The notes: generated by a model not told the origin, from the letters alone. DNA of 64,000 nucleotides from JAAYXS01 sp964550375 (GCA_964550375.1 CAZJYX010000009.1:1-64000), one strand, 5' to 3'. Numbered from the stretch's first letter, positions 53,430 to 63,043 are shown. Made by a program: numbers and translations.

Positions 53430-55166
53430 GTGCCGCCCTCGCCGTACGAATTGCTGTCGCTCTGGATTCTGCTGCCGGAGATCATCCTGCTGGCCGGCGG
53501 CTGCGTGGCGCTGTTGCTGGGCCAGGCTACGGGAGTCGGGCTGCGCCATTGGACCCCCCGGGTCGCCCTGGCGGCGATTCTGCTGGCCATGATTGCGGCC
53601 ATGGTGCAGGCCCGCGCCCAAGCCGATCCGGCCGGGGGTCTGGGGCTCGAATATGGCGCCCTGGCCATCTTTGCGCGTAACGGCACGCTGATGCTCGGCT
53701 TTGTCATCACGCTCGTCGCGTGGTTTCAGCCGCCGCACGCTGAGCGGGGCGAATTCTGGTCGATGCTGTTGTTCGCGCTGGCCGGCGTGTTGCTGGTTGG
53801 CGCCGCTAACGACCTGCTGCTGCTGTTCGTGGCGCTCGAGGTGGTCAGCATTCCGACGTACATCATGGTGGCGCTGAGTCGGCGCAACGTGCGCGCCACC
53901 GAGGCCGCGACAAAGTACTTCTTCCTGGGTGCCCTGGCGGCCGCGCTGACCGCCTACGGCTTCGCGCTGCTGTACGGGGTGGCGGGCTCGACTTCATTGC
54001 CGGTCGTGGTGCAAGCGGTGCAGGAGTCGCTAAGTGAATCCGGGCTGGCTGTGCCGCGCGGCTTGGCGGCCATCGGCGTGGTTCTGTCGTTGGCCGGCCT
54101 GCTGTTCAAGATTGCGGCCGTTCCGCTGCACTTCTACATCGCCGACGTATACCAGGGGGCGGCCAGCCCGGTCGCGGGGCTGCTCGGGTTTGTGCCGAAG
54201 TTTGCCGGCTTCCTGGCCATCTTCAAGATCATGGCGGCTACCGGTCACTGGCAGCAGGCCAGCCCGTCGGTCTTCTGGGTGCTGTGGGTGGTCGCCGTGG
54301 TCAGCATGACCGTCGGCAACACGCTCGCGCTTCTGCAGACAAACATCAAGCGGATGCTGGCCTATTCCGGCGTCGCGCATTCTGGCTACATGCTGGTCGG
54401 CGTGCTTATAGGACCCGCGGGCGGCCACGGGTCGCTCGGGGACGGCACCGCCGCCGTGCTGTACTACGTAGTGATCTACGGGCTCGCCAACCTCGGCGCG
54501 TTTGCCATTCTGGGCCTGCTGCGGGTGCGCGGTCAGCCGTGCGAAACGCTGCGCGACGTCGCCGGCCTGCTGCGCCGTCATGCCAGCCTGGCGCTACTCA
54601 TGACCCTCGCGATGTTTACGCTCATGGGCCTGCCCCCCACGGCGGGTTTCTGGGGCAAGCTGAGCCTCTTCGGCGGCGCGCTCGCCGGGGTGGCGGGCGA
54701 GCTTGCGCCGGCCCAGTGGAACAACTGGCTGGTCGCCTTGGTCGTGATTGCGATGCTGAACTCGGCCCTGGCGGCGGCCTACTACCTGCGCGTCATCGCG
54801 GCCGTCCTGCTGTACGAAACTGATCACCCGGCCGAGGCGGTCACGCAGGAAACGCCGCACGTCGGTGCGCTGCTATGCGGGCTCTTGCTGATAGTCTTCG
54901 CGTTCGTGCCGGGCCTGCTGTTGGACCGCGGCCGCGAGGCCACGCTGGGCCTGCGCGGCGGCCTGGTCGGCGCCGGCGTCCACCGGCCGGCGGCGCCGGT
55001 CGCGGACCGGTCGCCCGGCCCGGGGGGAGCTGCTGCCCAGTCGGACCAGTGGTCGGGAGCGCGGGCCGCTGAAGGTGGTGGGGCGGGATTGGCGCAGGGC
55101 GACGCCGGGAGCGCCGGCGGCGTCATGTCCGCACATCCCGCCGGAACTCCTCCGGTCGCGCCCTGA
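53430..55166 (+). CDS. nuoN: NADH-quinone oxidoreductase subunit N
   Basis: A 578-residue pump subunit with about 14 helices. LLLFVALEVVSIPTYIMVALS holds the key Glu, FKIAAVPLHFYIADVYQGAASPVAGLLGFVPK and AYSGVAHSGYMLVG are conserved. The GTG at 53430 follows GGAGG inside the end of nuoM. The final 70 or so residues after LRGGLVGAG are a low-complexity Gly/Ala/Pro tail not found in the core family. Last gene of the nuo operon. Confidence 0.94.
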   Translation: MPPSPYELLSLWILLPEIILLAGGCVALLLGQATGVGLRHWTPRVALAAILLAMIAAMVQARAQADPAGGLGLEYGALAIFARNGTLMLGFVITLVAWFQPPHAERGEFWSMLLFALAGVLLVGAANDLLLLFVALEVVSIPTYIMVALSRRNVRATEAATKYFFLGALAAALTAYGFALLYGVAGSTSLPVVVQAVQESLSESGLAVPRGLAAIGVVLSLAGLLFKIAAVPLHFYIADVYQGAASPVAGLLGFVPKFAGFLAIFKIMAATGHWQQASPSVFWVLWVVAVVSMTVGNTLALLQTNIKRMLAYSGVAHSGYMLVGVLIGPAGGHGSLGDGTAAVLYYVVIYGLANLGAFAILGLLRVRGQPCETLRDVAGLLRRHASLALLMTLAMFTLMGLPPTAGFWGKLSLFGGALAGVAGELAPAQWNNWLVALVVIAMLNSALAAAYYLRVIAAVLLYETDHPAEAVTQETPHVGALLCGLLLIVFAFVPGLLLDRGREATLGLRGGLVGAGVHRPAAPVADRSPGPGGAAAQSDQWSGARAAEGGGAGLAQGDAGSAGGVMSAHPAGTPPVAP

Positions 55167-55186
55167 ACGCAGCCAGCGGGCGGCCG

Positions 55187-55585
55187 TCACAGCAGTAGCA
55201 GGAAGAACAGCTCGTAGTTCTCCGGCTTGCCCCCGAAGATCTGCTCAAGCTTCTCCACGTAGAGTTTCTGGCGAGTTTGCCAGCGCTGGAATTCGTGCTC
55301 GAGCGAGTCATCCAGCCAGCGCACGTCCCGCTCCAAGCGCTCGGGGCGCTCCTGCATGTCGTGTTCGATACGTGCCAGCGTGCGCCCAAGCCGAATCGGG
55401 GCGTCACGTTCCCGCTCCACCAGCGTCTCCGTGCTCCATTTCAGGCTGGCTTCGCGCAGCGCTATACGCCGCTCCGCAGCGGGGCTCTGACACCCAAGGA
55501 GCCCGGGGACACAGACGACCGCCGCCAGGACGAGGGCGGCCGGCAGCCCGAAACCGCGCACGAAGTGTAGGAACTTCACGACCAT
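55187..55585 (-). CDS. Small lipoprotein with coiled-coil body
   Basis: A 132-residue protein. Its signal peptide (VRGFGLPAALVLAAVVCVPG) ends in the lipobox LLGC. The mature part is charged and helical (LKWSTETLVERERDAPIRLGRTL, RLERDVRWLDDSLEHEFQRW), probably one long coiled coil, with a hydrophobic end FFLLLL. Family unknown. It follows kdtA on the same strand by 52 bases and converges on nuoN with a 20-base gap. Confidence 0.6.
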   Translation of the reverse strand: MVVKFLHFVRGFGLPAALVLAAVVCVPGLLGCQSPAAERRIALREASLKWSTETLVERERDAPIRLGRTLARIEHDMQERPERLERDVRWLDDSLEHEFQRWQTRQKLYVEKLEQIFGGKPENYELFFLLLL

Positions 55586-55637
55586 AACACCCTGATGATA
55601 CCCGCCGGCCGCCTGCCGGTAACCACTGATTCGGCGG

Positions 55638-56930
55638 CTACTGCATGAATTCTAGAATCCGCGTGACGGTTTCGTGTGTCGCCCCCGCCCGCGACAGGAT
55701 CGCGGCCCGCCCGGCCTGGCCCATCTGGACCCGCCGTTCGGCGTGCCGCAGCAGATCGCTCACCACGGTGGCCAGCGCGCCCGGCTCGCTGATTCGCCGC
55801 AGACCACCCTCGGCCAGCAACAGGTTGACGGCCTCGGTGAAATTATCCGTGTGGGGGCCGACAACGATCGGCTTGGCCAGGCCGGCCACCTCCATCACGT
55901 CCGAGCCGCCCAGCGGCACCAGGCTGCGTCCGACGAACGCGACCGTGGCCAAGGCGTAAAACTTGCGCAGCTCGCCCATGGTGTCGCCCAGGAAGACCGG
56001 GCGCGGTTCCGTGGCCGCCGTCGGCGTGAGCGGCGTGCCGGTGCTGCGCCGCAGGCAAGCGTAGCCGTGTTCGACGATCAGCCGGGCCACCTCGTCGAAA
56101 CGCTCCGGCTTGCGCGGGATGATCGCGAGTTGCAGGTCGGGCTGGTCTCTTAGCAGCCGCGCATAGGCCGTCAGGATGTGCGCCTCCTCGCCCGGCCCCG
56201 TGCTGCCGCACACCCATAGCGGCCGCTGGACGTCGATGCCCATCGCCTCGGCCAGCTCCTCCTGGCCGTCAATGTGGTCGGAGGTGTCCGCCGCATCGTA
56301 CTTGACCGAGCCGGTTACCTGTACGCGGCCGGCGGGCACGCCCAGCTCGATGAAACGCGAAGCATAGGTGGCATCCTGGGCCCCGACCCAGCGGATCTGA
56401 CGGAACATCCGCCGCGCGAACCAGCGCACGATGGGCCAGTTGAAGCGGCGCATGCTGCGCTCGCTGGTTACGCGGCCGTTGGCAATGACGACCGGGATGT
56501 CGGCCGCGTGGGCATTCTCCAGCAGGTTCGGCCAGACCTCCAGCTCCAGCAGCACGATGATGGAGGGGCGGATCCGGTCAAGCACGGCCCGGATCGCGAA
56601 CGAGAAATCCAGCGGGAAGCGGAACACCACGTTGTCAGGGTAGAGCTGGCGGGCCCGCTCCAGCCCCGTGACCGTCGTGCTGCTGAAGACGATCACCGAA
56701 TCCGGCGAGCGCCGGCGGATTTCGTCAGCGATCGTGCGCGTCGCGTTGATCTCACCCAGTGAGACGGCGTGGATCCACACGCAGCGGGCCGAGACGGACC
56801 GCGAGGCCACCCGCCCGAAGTACTCCCGCCAGGGCACGCCGGCCGGGCCGCGCCGCCAACGCCGGTAGAGCAGATACGGCCAGCCCAGACAAACGGCCAG
56901 GGCGTAGATCAGGTCTAACAGGTAGGTCAT
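55638..56930 (-). CDS. kdtA: 3-deoxy-D-manno-octulosonic acid (Kdo) transferase
   Basis: A 430-residue membrane-anchored GT30 enzyme (also waaA) that adds Kdo to lipid A precursors on the inner face of the inner membrane. One N-terminal helix (LIYALAVCLGWPYLLY) is followed by the acceptor-side domain with the catalytic Glu in WIHAVSLGEI, PDSVIVFSSTTVTG and LELEVWPNLL. The donor-side domain has VCGSTGPGEE and FVGRSLVPLGGSDVMEVAGLAKPIVVGPHTDNF. Presence of this enzyme implies LPS. The start at 56930 matches the usual N-terminus; no strong ribosome site is seen. Confidence 0.92.
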   Translation of the reverse strand: MTYLLDLIYALAVCLGWPYLLYRRWRRGPAGVPWREYFGRVASRSVSARCVWIHAVSLGEINATRTIADEIRRRSPDSVIVFSSTTVTGLERARQLYPDNVVFRFPLDFSFAIRAVLDRIRPSIIVLLELEVWPNLLENAHAADIPVVIANGRVTSERSMRRFNWPIVRWFARRMFRQIRWVGAQDATYASRFIELGVPAGRVQVTGSVKYDAADTSDHIDGQEELAEAMGIDVQRPLWVCGSTGPGEEAHILTAYARLLRDQPDLQLAIIPRKPERFDEVARLIVEHGYACLRRSTGTPLTPTAATEPRPVFLGDTMGELRKFYALATVAFVGRSLVPLGGSDVMEVAGLAKPIVVGPHTDNFTEAVNLLLAEGGLRRISEPGALATVVSDLLRHAERRVQMGQAGRAAILSRAGATHETVTRILEFMQ

Positions 56931-57044
56931 GCGTGGCAGCTTGTCCGCTTCTGGTGCGACGATCCGCCGCGCCACCGCATCCGTGGCGTGTGCCGCGCTA
57001 CCCTCTTACAATCTGGTGCTGGTGCGCTGGCAGGAGATCATCGC

Positions 57045-57890
57045 ATGCGTTTTATTCCGGTTCGCTCAAACCTGTGGCCGCTGATGATAATCGTTCTGGC
57101 GTCTGCCGTCTCTGGGTTGGCCGAGGTTCCACCCGCCGCGCCGCTGGCGACCGCCCCGGCGCTTGACCCGGCGGTCGACAAGATCCTCACCCGCCTTGAG
57201 AACCGCACCGTCCATGATCTGCGGGCCCAGGTGACCTGGCGCCTCCAGTACGTCATGGACGACGAGGAAGACGCCATCAGCAAGCAGGGGCAGATCTGGT
57301 ACCAGCAGCAGGAGCCGGTCTCCAAGTTCCTCGTGCATTTCGAGCGCTCGATCTCGGCCGGCCGCGCCCACCGCCTGGACGAGCGGCACCTCTTCGACGG
57401 GCAGTGGTACGTCAGCCTGGACTCTCAGACGCGGACGGTCGTGCGCCGCCAGGTTCGGCGGCCCGACGACCGGCACAATCCCTACCGGCTGGGCGAGGGT
57501 CCGTTCCCGGTGCCGTTTGGCCAGAAGAAGAGCGACATCCTGGCCGAGTTCGAGGTGACGCTGGTGGCGCCCGAGGCCGGCGATCCGCCGGACACGGATC
57601 ACCTGCGGCTTGAGCCGCGCCCGGACTCCCAGACCGGCCGCACCTACAAAACGGTTGACGTGTGGATCGCCCGCGAAGGCCCGCACCACGGTCTGCCGTT
57701 CAAGGTACACACCTCCAAGAAGGACGGGACCGGCCAGATCAACTCGTTCATCTCCATCACGTTTTCCGAAGCGCGTCTGAACGAGGGGTTCAGCGGCGGC
57801 GTCTTCGAGATCAAGACCCCCCGCGGCTACCAGGAGGAGGTTGAGGAGCTGCGGCCGGCGCAGCCGCCGGCCGCCGCGGACACGCCCTGA
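57045..57890 (+). CDS. Exported LolA-fold-like (DUF2092-type) protein
   Basis: A 281-residue protein. The start at 57045 follows CAGGAGA and gives a signal peptide ending LAEV. The mature part is beta-rich and aligns in style with outer-membrane lipoprotein-sorting-like domains: ILTRLENRTVHDLRAQVTWRLQYV, KQGQIWYQQQEPVSKFLVHFE, RHLFDGQWYVSLDSQTRTVVRRQV. LolA-like folds carry lipids or lipoproteins through the periplasm, but many relatives have no known cargo. It is divergent from kdtA, and a role in the envelope is likely. Confidence 0.6.
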   Translation: MRFIPVRSNLWPLMIIVLASAVSGLAEVPPAAPLATAPALDPAVDKILTRLENRTVHDLRAQVTWRLQYVMDDEEDAISKQGQIWYQQQEPVSKFLVHFERSISAGRAHRLDERHLFDGQWYVSLDSQTRTVVRRQVRRPDDRHNPYRLGEGPFPVPFGQKKSDILAEFEVTLVAPEAGDPPDTDHLRLEPRPDSQTGRTYKTVDVWIAREGPHHGLPFKVHTSKKDGTGQINSFISITFSEARLNEGFSGGVFEIKTPRGYQEEVEELRPAQPPAAADTP

Positions 57891-58031
57891 AGCCGGCCGC
57901 GCGCGGCTTGCGGCCCGGCTTTCCGTCGCGCTGCGCATCCGGCATAATGCGCCTTTCCGCCAGTTCGCCGGCCGGCCGGCCGGTGCGGCAGCGTGTTGGA
58001 TTGTGATGCTGCACGAAGGAAGCGAAGGACA

Positions 58032-58919
58032 ATGAGCATTCTGGTCGACAAGCGCACGCGGGTGATTTGCCAGGGCATCACCGGCAAGGCGGGCGCGTTT
58101 CACACCGCCCAATGCCTGGAGTACGGTACGAACATCGTGGGTGGCGTGACACCCGGCAAGGGCGGCAGCAAGTCGGAGCACGGCCTGCCGGTCTTCAACA
58201 CTGTGCATGAGGCCGCACGCCAGACCGGCGCGGACACCTCGCTGCTTTTTGTGCCGGCCCCATTTGCCGCCGCTGCGGCGATGGAGGCGGCGGACGCCGG
58301 CATCCGGCTGGTCGTGCTGATTACCGAGGGCGTGCCCACGCTCGACATGGTCAAGGTCCGGAAGTTCCTGGACGACTGCGGCACGTTGCTCGTCGGCCCC
58401 AATTGCCCCGGCGTCATTACGCCCGGCCAGTGCAAGCTGGGCATCATGCCCGGTTACATCCACAAGGCGGCCAACGGCCGCACGAAGAACGTCGGCATCA
58501 TCTCGCGCAGCGGCACGCTGACCTACGAGGCGGTCTGGCAGTGCACGCAGCGCGGCTATGCCCAGACGACGTGCGTCGGGATCGGCGGCGACCCCGTCAA
58601 GGGCCTCAATTTCAACGAGCTGCTGGAGATGTTCAACGCCGACGACCAGACCCATGGCATCGTCATGATCGGCGAGATCGGCGGCAAGGACGAGGAGCAG
58701 GCCGCCGCCTACATTACGGCCCACGTGCGCAAACCAGTGGTCGCTTTCATTGCCGGCCAGACGGCGCCTCCCGGCCGGCGCATGGGCCACGCCGGCGCGA
58801 TCATCTCCGGCGGCGAGGGTACGGCCCAATCGAAGATTGCGGCCTTGCGTGAGGCCGGCATTACCGTCAGCGACAGTCCGGCGACGATCGGCGACGCGGT
58901 GGCGCGGGTGCTGGGCTAA
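58032..58919 (+). CDS. sucD: Succinate-CoA ligase, ADP-forming, alpha subunit
   Basis: A 295-residue subunit of the TCA-cycle enzyme that makes ATP (or GTP) from succinyl-CoA. The CoA-binding Rossmann part has VICQGITGKAGAFHT and GVTPGKGG; GPNCPGVITP follows; the active-site His is in GHAGAIISGGEGTAQSK. The start at 58032 follows AAGGA. The beta subunit gene sucC, normally just upstream, is not in the window. Confidence 0.95.
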   Translation: MSILVDKRTRVICQGITGKAGAFHTAQCLEYGTNIVGGVTPGKGGSKSEHGLPVFNTVHEAARQTGADTSLLFVPAPFAAAAAMEAADAGIRLVVLITEGVPTLDMVKVRKFLDDCGTLLVGPNCPGVITPGQCKLGIMPGYIHKAANGRTKNVGIISRSGTLTYEAVWQCTQRGYAQTTCVGIGGDPVKGLNFNELLEMFNADDQTHGIVMIGEIGGKDEEQAAAYITAHVRKPVVAFIAGQTAPPGRRMGHAGAIISGGEGTAQSKIAALREAGITVSDSPATIGDAVARVLG

Positions 58920-58996
58920 TACGGCCGACGTCGTGCGCCAGTGGTATCTGCCGACCGGTCAGTACGGGTCGGGCACCTGGAAGAGGGAATCGCACC

Positions 58997-59950
58997 GTGA
59001 GCGATGCGCTGGTTCTGAACGAGATCACCAAGCGTTACGGCAAGTTCACCGCCGTCGAGCGCTTCAGCCTGCGCGTCCCGACCGGCCACGTCCTGGGCTT
59101 CCTGGGTCCCAACGGGGCCGGCAAGACCACCACGCTGCGCATGGTGATGAGCATCGTCTATCCGGACTCGGGCAGCATCTCGGTGCTCGGCCGTCCGCGC
59201 GCCGCCGATGTCAAGGACCGCATCGGTTATTTGCCGGAGGAACGCGGGCTCTATCGCAAGATGACCGTGCAGGAGACGCTGCGCTACTTCGGCCGGCTCA
59301 AGGGCCTACACGGTCGCCGCCTGCGGCAGCGCGCTGATGAATGCCTGGAACGCGTGGGCTTGCAGGATTGGCGCCGCAAGCGCGTCGAGGCCCTCTCGAA
59401 GGGCATGTCGCAGAAGCTCCAGTTCATCACGGCGATTCTGAACGAGCCGGAGCTGGTCATACTCGACGAGCCCTTCTCGGGCCTGGACCCGCTCAACGTG
59501 GACATGCTCGAGCGCTTCATCGCCGACCTGCGCCGCGCCGGGTCAACCGTGATCTTCTCGACGCACCAGATGAACCAGGCCGAGCGGATGTGCGACCGCA
59601 TCGTCCTGATCAACCGGGGCCGCAAGATCATCGACGGGCTGATCAACGACGTGCGGGCGCGTTTCTCCGCGCCGGTAGCCATCCTCGACGCGGAAGGTGA
59701 TTTGTCCTGGCTGGGCGAACTGGCCGGCGTGGTTTCGGCCAACGTGACGGCCGGCCACGCCCGCCTGCAGTTGACCGAACAGGCCGACCCGAACGCTATT
59801 CTGGAGCACGCCCTGCACCGCGTGCGCGTTCTGCGTTTCGAACTCCAACGGCCGGACTTGCAGGAGATCTTCGTCAAGCTGGTCGGCGACGACGGCCGGG
59901 CCGGCTCGGCTGTCGCGCCCGAGCCGCGGCGGGAGTTGGTCCATGAGTAA
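58997..59950 (+). CDS. ABC transporter ATP-binding protein (NatA-like)
   Basis: A 317-residue ATPase. Walker A GPNGAGKTTT, signature LSKGMSQKLQ, Walker B LVILDEPFSGLDP and the His loop STHQ are present. The C-terminal 90 residues form the extra domain seen in NatA/CcmA-type exporters. It begins at a GTG. Its end overlaps the permease gene by 8 bases, so the two make one exporter. The signature has Lys in place of the usual Gly (LSKGM for LSGGM), a common variant in this group. Confidence 0.92.
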   Translation: MSDALVLNEITKRYGKFTAVERFSLRVPTGHVLGFLGPNGAGKTTTLRMVMSIVYPDSGSISVLGRPRAADVKDRIGYLPEERGLYRKMTVQETLRYFGRLKGLHGRRLRQRADECLERVGLQDWRRKRVEALSKGMSQKLQFITAILNEPELVILDEPFSGLDPLNVDMLERFIADLRRAGSTVIFSTHQMNQAERMCDRIVLINRGRKIIDGLINDVRARFSAPVAILDAEGDLSWLGELAGVVSANVTAGHARLQLTEQADPNAILEHALHRVRVLRFELQRPDLQEIFVKLVGDDGRAGSAVAPEPRRELVHE

Positions 59951-61187
59951 GGTCGTGCCCGTGGCGTTGCGCGAGTTCATCGCGACCGTCAAGACCAAGG
60001 CGTTCGTCCTGAGCGTGGTGTTGATGCCGGTGATCATGGTGGGCGCGATTTACGGGACGGAGGCCGTCCACAGAATGGCCATCCGCGAGAAGATCGATAC
60101 GCGACGCGTCGCGGCGATCGACTATAGCGGCGCCGTCTTTCATTACCTGGCAGCCGAGGTGGCCGCGTACAACGAGGAGCGTCCCAACCAGCCGCTGGAG
60201 CTGCTGGAGTTTGGTGCCGAGACGGACGCGACCACGCTGCTCGAGCGCGTGCGTGCGAGTGAGCTCTATGGTTACATTCTGATTCCGCCGAACGTAATCG
60301 CCGCGCCGGCCGGCTGCACGCTGGCCCGCAAGGACAACCAGTTGCGGATCGGCGTGCAGCTTGAGGAGATGATTCGCGAGGCCGTCACCGCCGCCCGTTT
60401 CCACGACGCCGGCATTGATCGCGAGCAGGTGGCCGCGCTGCGGGCGCAGGAGGTGCCCGTGCAGTGGCTCGACGCTGCCACGGGCGCGCCGATCAGCGCG
60501 GACCAGGCCGCGCGCATCATGACGCCCTACGCATTCATGTTCCTGTTGTTCATGGGGACGTTCGTGGTGGCCCAGGGTCTGCTGACGACGGTCATCGAGG
60601 AGAAGAGCTCGCGCGTTATCGAGGTGCTCCTGTCCGCGGTCAGCCCGACCCAGTTGATGGCCGGCAAGATTCTTGGCACGGCCTTTGTCGGGTTGGCGCT
60701 GGTGGCCGTGTGGGGCAGCGTCGGCTTCGCCGGGGCCCGCGCCGCCGGCGTGGCCGACCTGGTCAGCGGCTACCGCATCTTCGTGGCACTGCTGTACTTC
60801 CTGCCCGGCTACCTGCTCATGGCGGCCTTGATGGCGGGCATCGGCTCAGCCTGCAACGACCTCAAGGAAGCCCAGAGCATGATCTTCCCGCTCTCGCTGC
60901 TGACCATGATCGCCATGATCTTCGGCTTCTACTTCCTGGAGCACCCCAACTCGCCCTGGAGCGTGCTGCTGAGCCATATCCCGCTGATCACCCCGTTCGT
61001 CATGGTGCTGCGGGTCTGCGCCGACCCGGACACGCCCGTCTGGCAGATTGTCACGACGCTGGGTGTGTTGTGGCTGTCCGTGCTGCTTGCCATCCGCGCC
61101 GCGGGCAAGATCTTCCGCGTCGGCGTGCTGATGTATGGCAAGCCGCCCTCGCCCCGTGAGTTGTTGCGCTGGCTGCGCTACGCGTAA
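59943..61187 (+). CDS. ABC-2 type permease (NatB-like)
   Basis: A 414-residue membrane protein. One N-terminal helix (AFVLSVVLMPVIMVGAIYG) is followed by a large extracytoplasmic domain (about 45-190) and five or six C-terminal helices. Motifs EEKSSRVIEVLLSAVSPTQLMAGKILG and LKEAQSMIFPLSLLTMI are typical of NatB-type ABC-2 permeases, which export sodium, peptides or other compounds. It partners with the upstream ATPase. Confidence 0.9.
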   Translation: MSKVVPVALREFIATVKTKAFVLSVVLMPVIMVGAIYGTEAVHRMAIREKIDTRRVAAIDYSGAVFHYLAAEVAAYNEERPNQPLELLEFGAETDATTLLERVRASELYGYILIPPNVIAAPAGCTLARKDNQLRIGVQLEEMIREAVTAARFHDAGIDREQVAALRAQEVPVQWLDAATGAPISADQAARIMTPYAFMFLLFMGTFVVAQGLLTTVIEEKSSRVIEVLLSAVSPTQLMAGKILGTAFVGLALVAVWGSVGFAGARAAGVADLVSGYRIFVALLYFLPGYLLMAALMAGIGSACNDLKEAQSMIFPLSLLTMIAMIFGFYFLEHPNSPWSVLLSHIPLITPFVMVLRVCADPDTPVWQIVTTLGVLWLSVLLAIRAAGKIFRVGVLMYGKPPSPRELLRWLRYA

Positions 61188-61210
61188 CGGCGGCCGGCCG
61201 CACGTTGTAA

Positions 61211-62488
61211 CTACGGCAGGTCGGCGCTGGCGGCGCCCGTCTGCTCCGCTCCAGTATAGCGCTTCACCTCGATCATGGTGACGTTGTCAACCGGCACGTC
61301 CTGCAGCGCGGTGCCGTCGGCGTCCGTCTGCGTGGACGTTGCGACCGCCCCGATCGCGTCCACCACGCTCGTGCCGCGGATGACCTCGCCGAAGACCGCA
61401 TAACCCTCGGTCGTGACGCCGCCCGGATCGAGCTGCACGTTGTCCGTCAGGTTGATGTAGAACTGCGACGTGGCCGAGTCCGGATCGGTCAGCCGCGCCA
61501 TCGCCACCGTGTACTGCTCATTCGACAGGCCGTTGTCGGCTTCGTTCTCGATCGGATCGCGCGTCTCCTTTGCCGCCAGGTCCGTGTCGTATCCGCCGCC
61601 CTGGATGACGAAGTCCGGCTTCACACGGTGGAAGATGGTCCCGTCATAGAAGCCGTCGTCCACATAGCGCAGGAAGTTGTTGACCGTGATCGGCGCCTTC
61701 TCGCGATCCAGCTTGAGGATCATGTTGCCCATGTTCGTCCTGATGCTGATCTGCGGGTACGGGTCGGCCCCGGTGCCCTCGCGGATGCGGATCTGCACCG
61801 CGGCCGAGGCCGTGCGCCCGCGCCGATCTTGCACGGTCAACTCGAATTCGTACAGGTTGTCCGTCGCCGGATCAAAGCCTGGCGCCGTAAACGATGCCCG
61901 CACCTGATCCGCGTTCTTCAGCGTTACGCTCTCGGGCCCCAGTGTCTGGGCCCACGCGTACGTCAGACTGTCGCCCGAACTGCGGCTGCCATCCAGCGTT
62001 ACGGTCGTTGATTCAGTCGCGTCGCGATCCGCCCCGGCGCGCGCGACCGGTCGCCCGCTGCTGCCGTCCGGCGTGTCGCCGGCGCCATAGTTCGGGTCCG
62101 CCCACACCAGCACGCTGACGCTGGCCCGCCCCGCGTCGCCGCGCACGTTGGCCGTCGTCACCATGAACGTGCAGGTCTGATCGGCGGGGAGCGAGGGCGC
62201 CGCAAACGTGGCGCCGGGGCTGTCGGCGCCGGTCAGCAACACGCCCGGCCCGCCCGTTTGCAGCCAGTAGTACGATATCGGCCCGCCCTCCAGGTCGCCG
62301 GTGGCGGTCGCCGTCAGCTCAACCGTCGTGTTGACTTCCGCGGTTTCGGGCGACACGACGGCTCCCGTGGCAATCGTGCCGCGCTCTGCGCTGGCAGGTT
62401 CCTCATCTGGTGGCGCCAGAGGACAGCCCTGCGGCGCCACTGGCACCAGCGCCCCTACGAACAGGCATAGCAACGCGGTTCGCAGCAT
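61211..62488 (-). CDS. Exported cyclophilin-type peptidyl-prolyl isomerase with two Ig/PKD-like domains
   Basis: A 425-residue exported protein. The signal peptide ends near APQGC, a weak lipobox, so membrane anchoring is possible. Two PKD/Ig-like domains follow (about 40-130 and 145-245: AEVNTTVELTATATGDLEGG, GSRSSGDSLTYAWAQTLGP). Residues about 250-415 are a bacterial cyclophilin with IFHRVKPDFVIQGGGYD holding the catalytic Arg, and SQFYINLTDN. It would speed proline isomerisation during folding in the periplasm or outside. The Ig-like domains may attach it to the surface. Confidence 0.88.
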   Translation of the reverse strand: MLRTALLCLFVGALVPVAPQGCPLAPPDEEPASAERGTIATGAVVSPETAEVNTTVELTATATGDLEGGPISYYWLQTGGPGVLLTGADSPGATFAAPSLPADQTCTFMVTTANVRGDAGRASVSVLVWADPNYGAGDTPDGSSGRPVARAGADRDATESTTVTLDGSRSSGDSLTYAWAQTLGPESVTLKNADQVRASFTAPGFDPATDNLYEFELTVQDRRGRTASAAVQIRIREGTGADPYPQISIRTNMGNMILKLDREKAPITVNNFLRYVDDGFYDGTIFHRVKPDFVIQGGGYDTDLAAKETRDPIENEADNGLSNEQYTVAMARLTDPDSATSQFYINLTDNVQLDPGGVTTEGYAVFGEVIRGTSVVDAIGAVATSTQTDADGTALQDVPVDNVTMIEVKRYTGAEQTGAASADLP

Positions 62489-62668
62489 GGTCGATACTCC
62501 TGACGACAGCCCGGGCCCGAGATCGCCAGATTGCCCCGGGACACCATAATCCTACCAGATTCCAGGCGTCCCGGCACCAGTGCGCCGGCCCCCGGCCACT
62601 ATCGGCCGCCCAGGAGCGTGTTTTGAGCCGGGCCCGGCCGGCCCCGTCCCCCGCCGGCCTTGCCGGAC

Positions 62669-62881
62669 TCAGCCGTCCTGATACTCCTCGTGCCAGGCCA
62701 TCTGGATGGCCTCCAGCTTCTTCTCATTTGACGCCTGGGCGTCGTCGCCGAAATCCTCCAGCTCACATACCCACTGCCGCAGGTCCGTGAACCGCACGGA
62801 TAGTGGGTCGAGTTCTGGGAACTTCTCGCGCAGCCGCAGCGCAATCTCCTCGTAATCGCTCCACATTAGCCTATTCGGCAT
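62669..62881 (-). CDS. iscX: IscX-like Fe-S cluster assembly protein
   Basis: A 70-residue protein. MWSDYEEIALRL, FPELDPLSVRFTDLRQWVCEL and EDFGDDAQASNEKKLEAIQMAWHEE follow E. coli IscX (YfhJ) almost position by position, including the acidic surface that binds IscS and iron. The start at 62881 has GGAGG upstream. IscX modulates cysteine-desulfurase activity during Fe-S assembly. No isc or suf genes are nearby. Confidence 0.9.
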   Translation of the reverse strand: MPNRLMWSDYEEIALRLREKFPELDPLSVRFTDLRQWVCELEDFGDDAQASNEKKLEAIQMAWHEEYQDG

Positions 62882-63043
62882 GTAGATACCTCCGGCGGTG
62901 CGGGGTCCGTCGCGACTTGGCCCCGAGCGGCCCGCACATTTATGTAAGTCGTCTGGCCGCCACAATGGTATGATAGCGGACGTAGCAGTATGGCAAGGCG
63001 GGTTGTGATGGTAACGCGGATCAGACCGAGAAGGAGCCGATCC

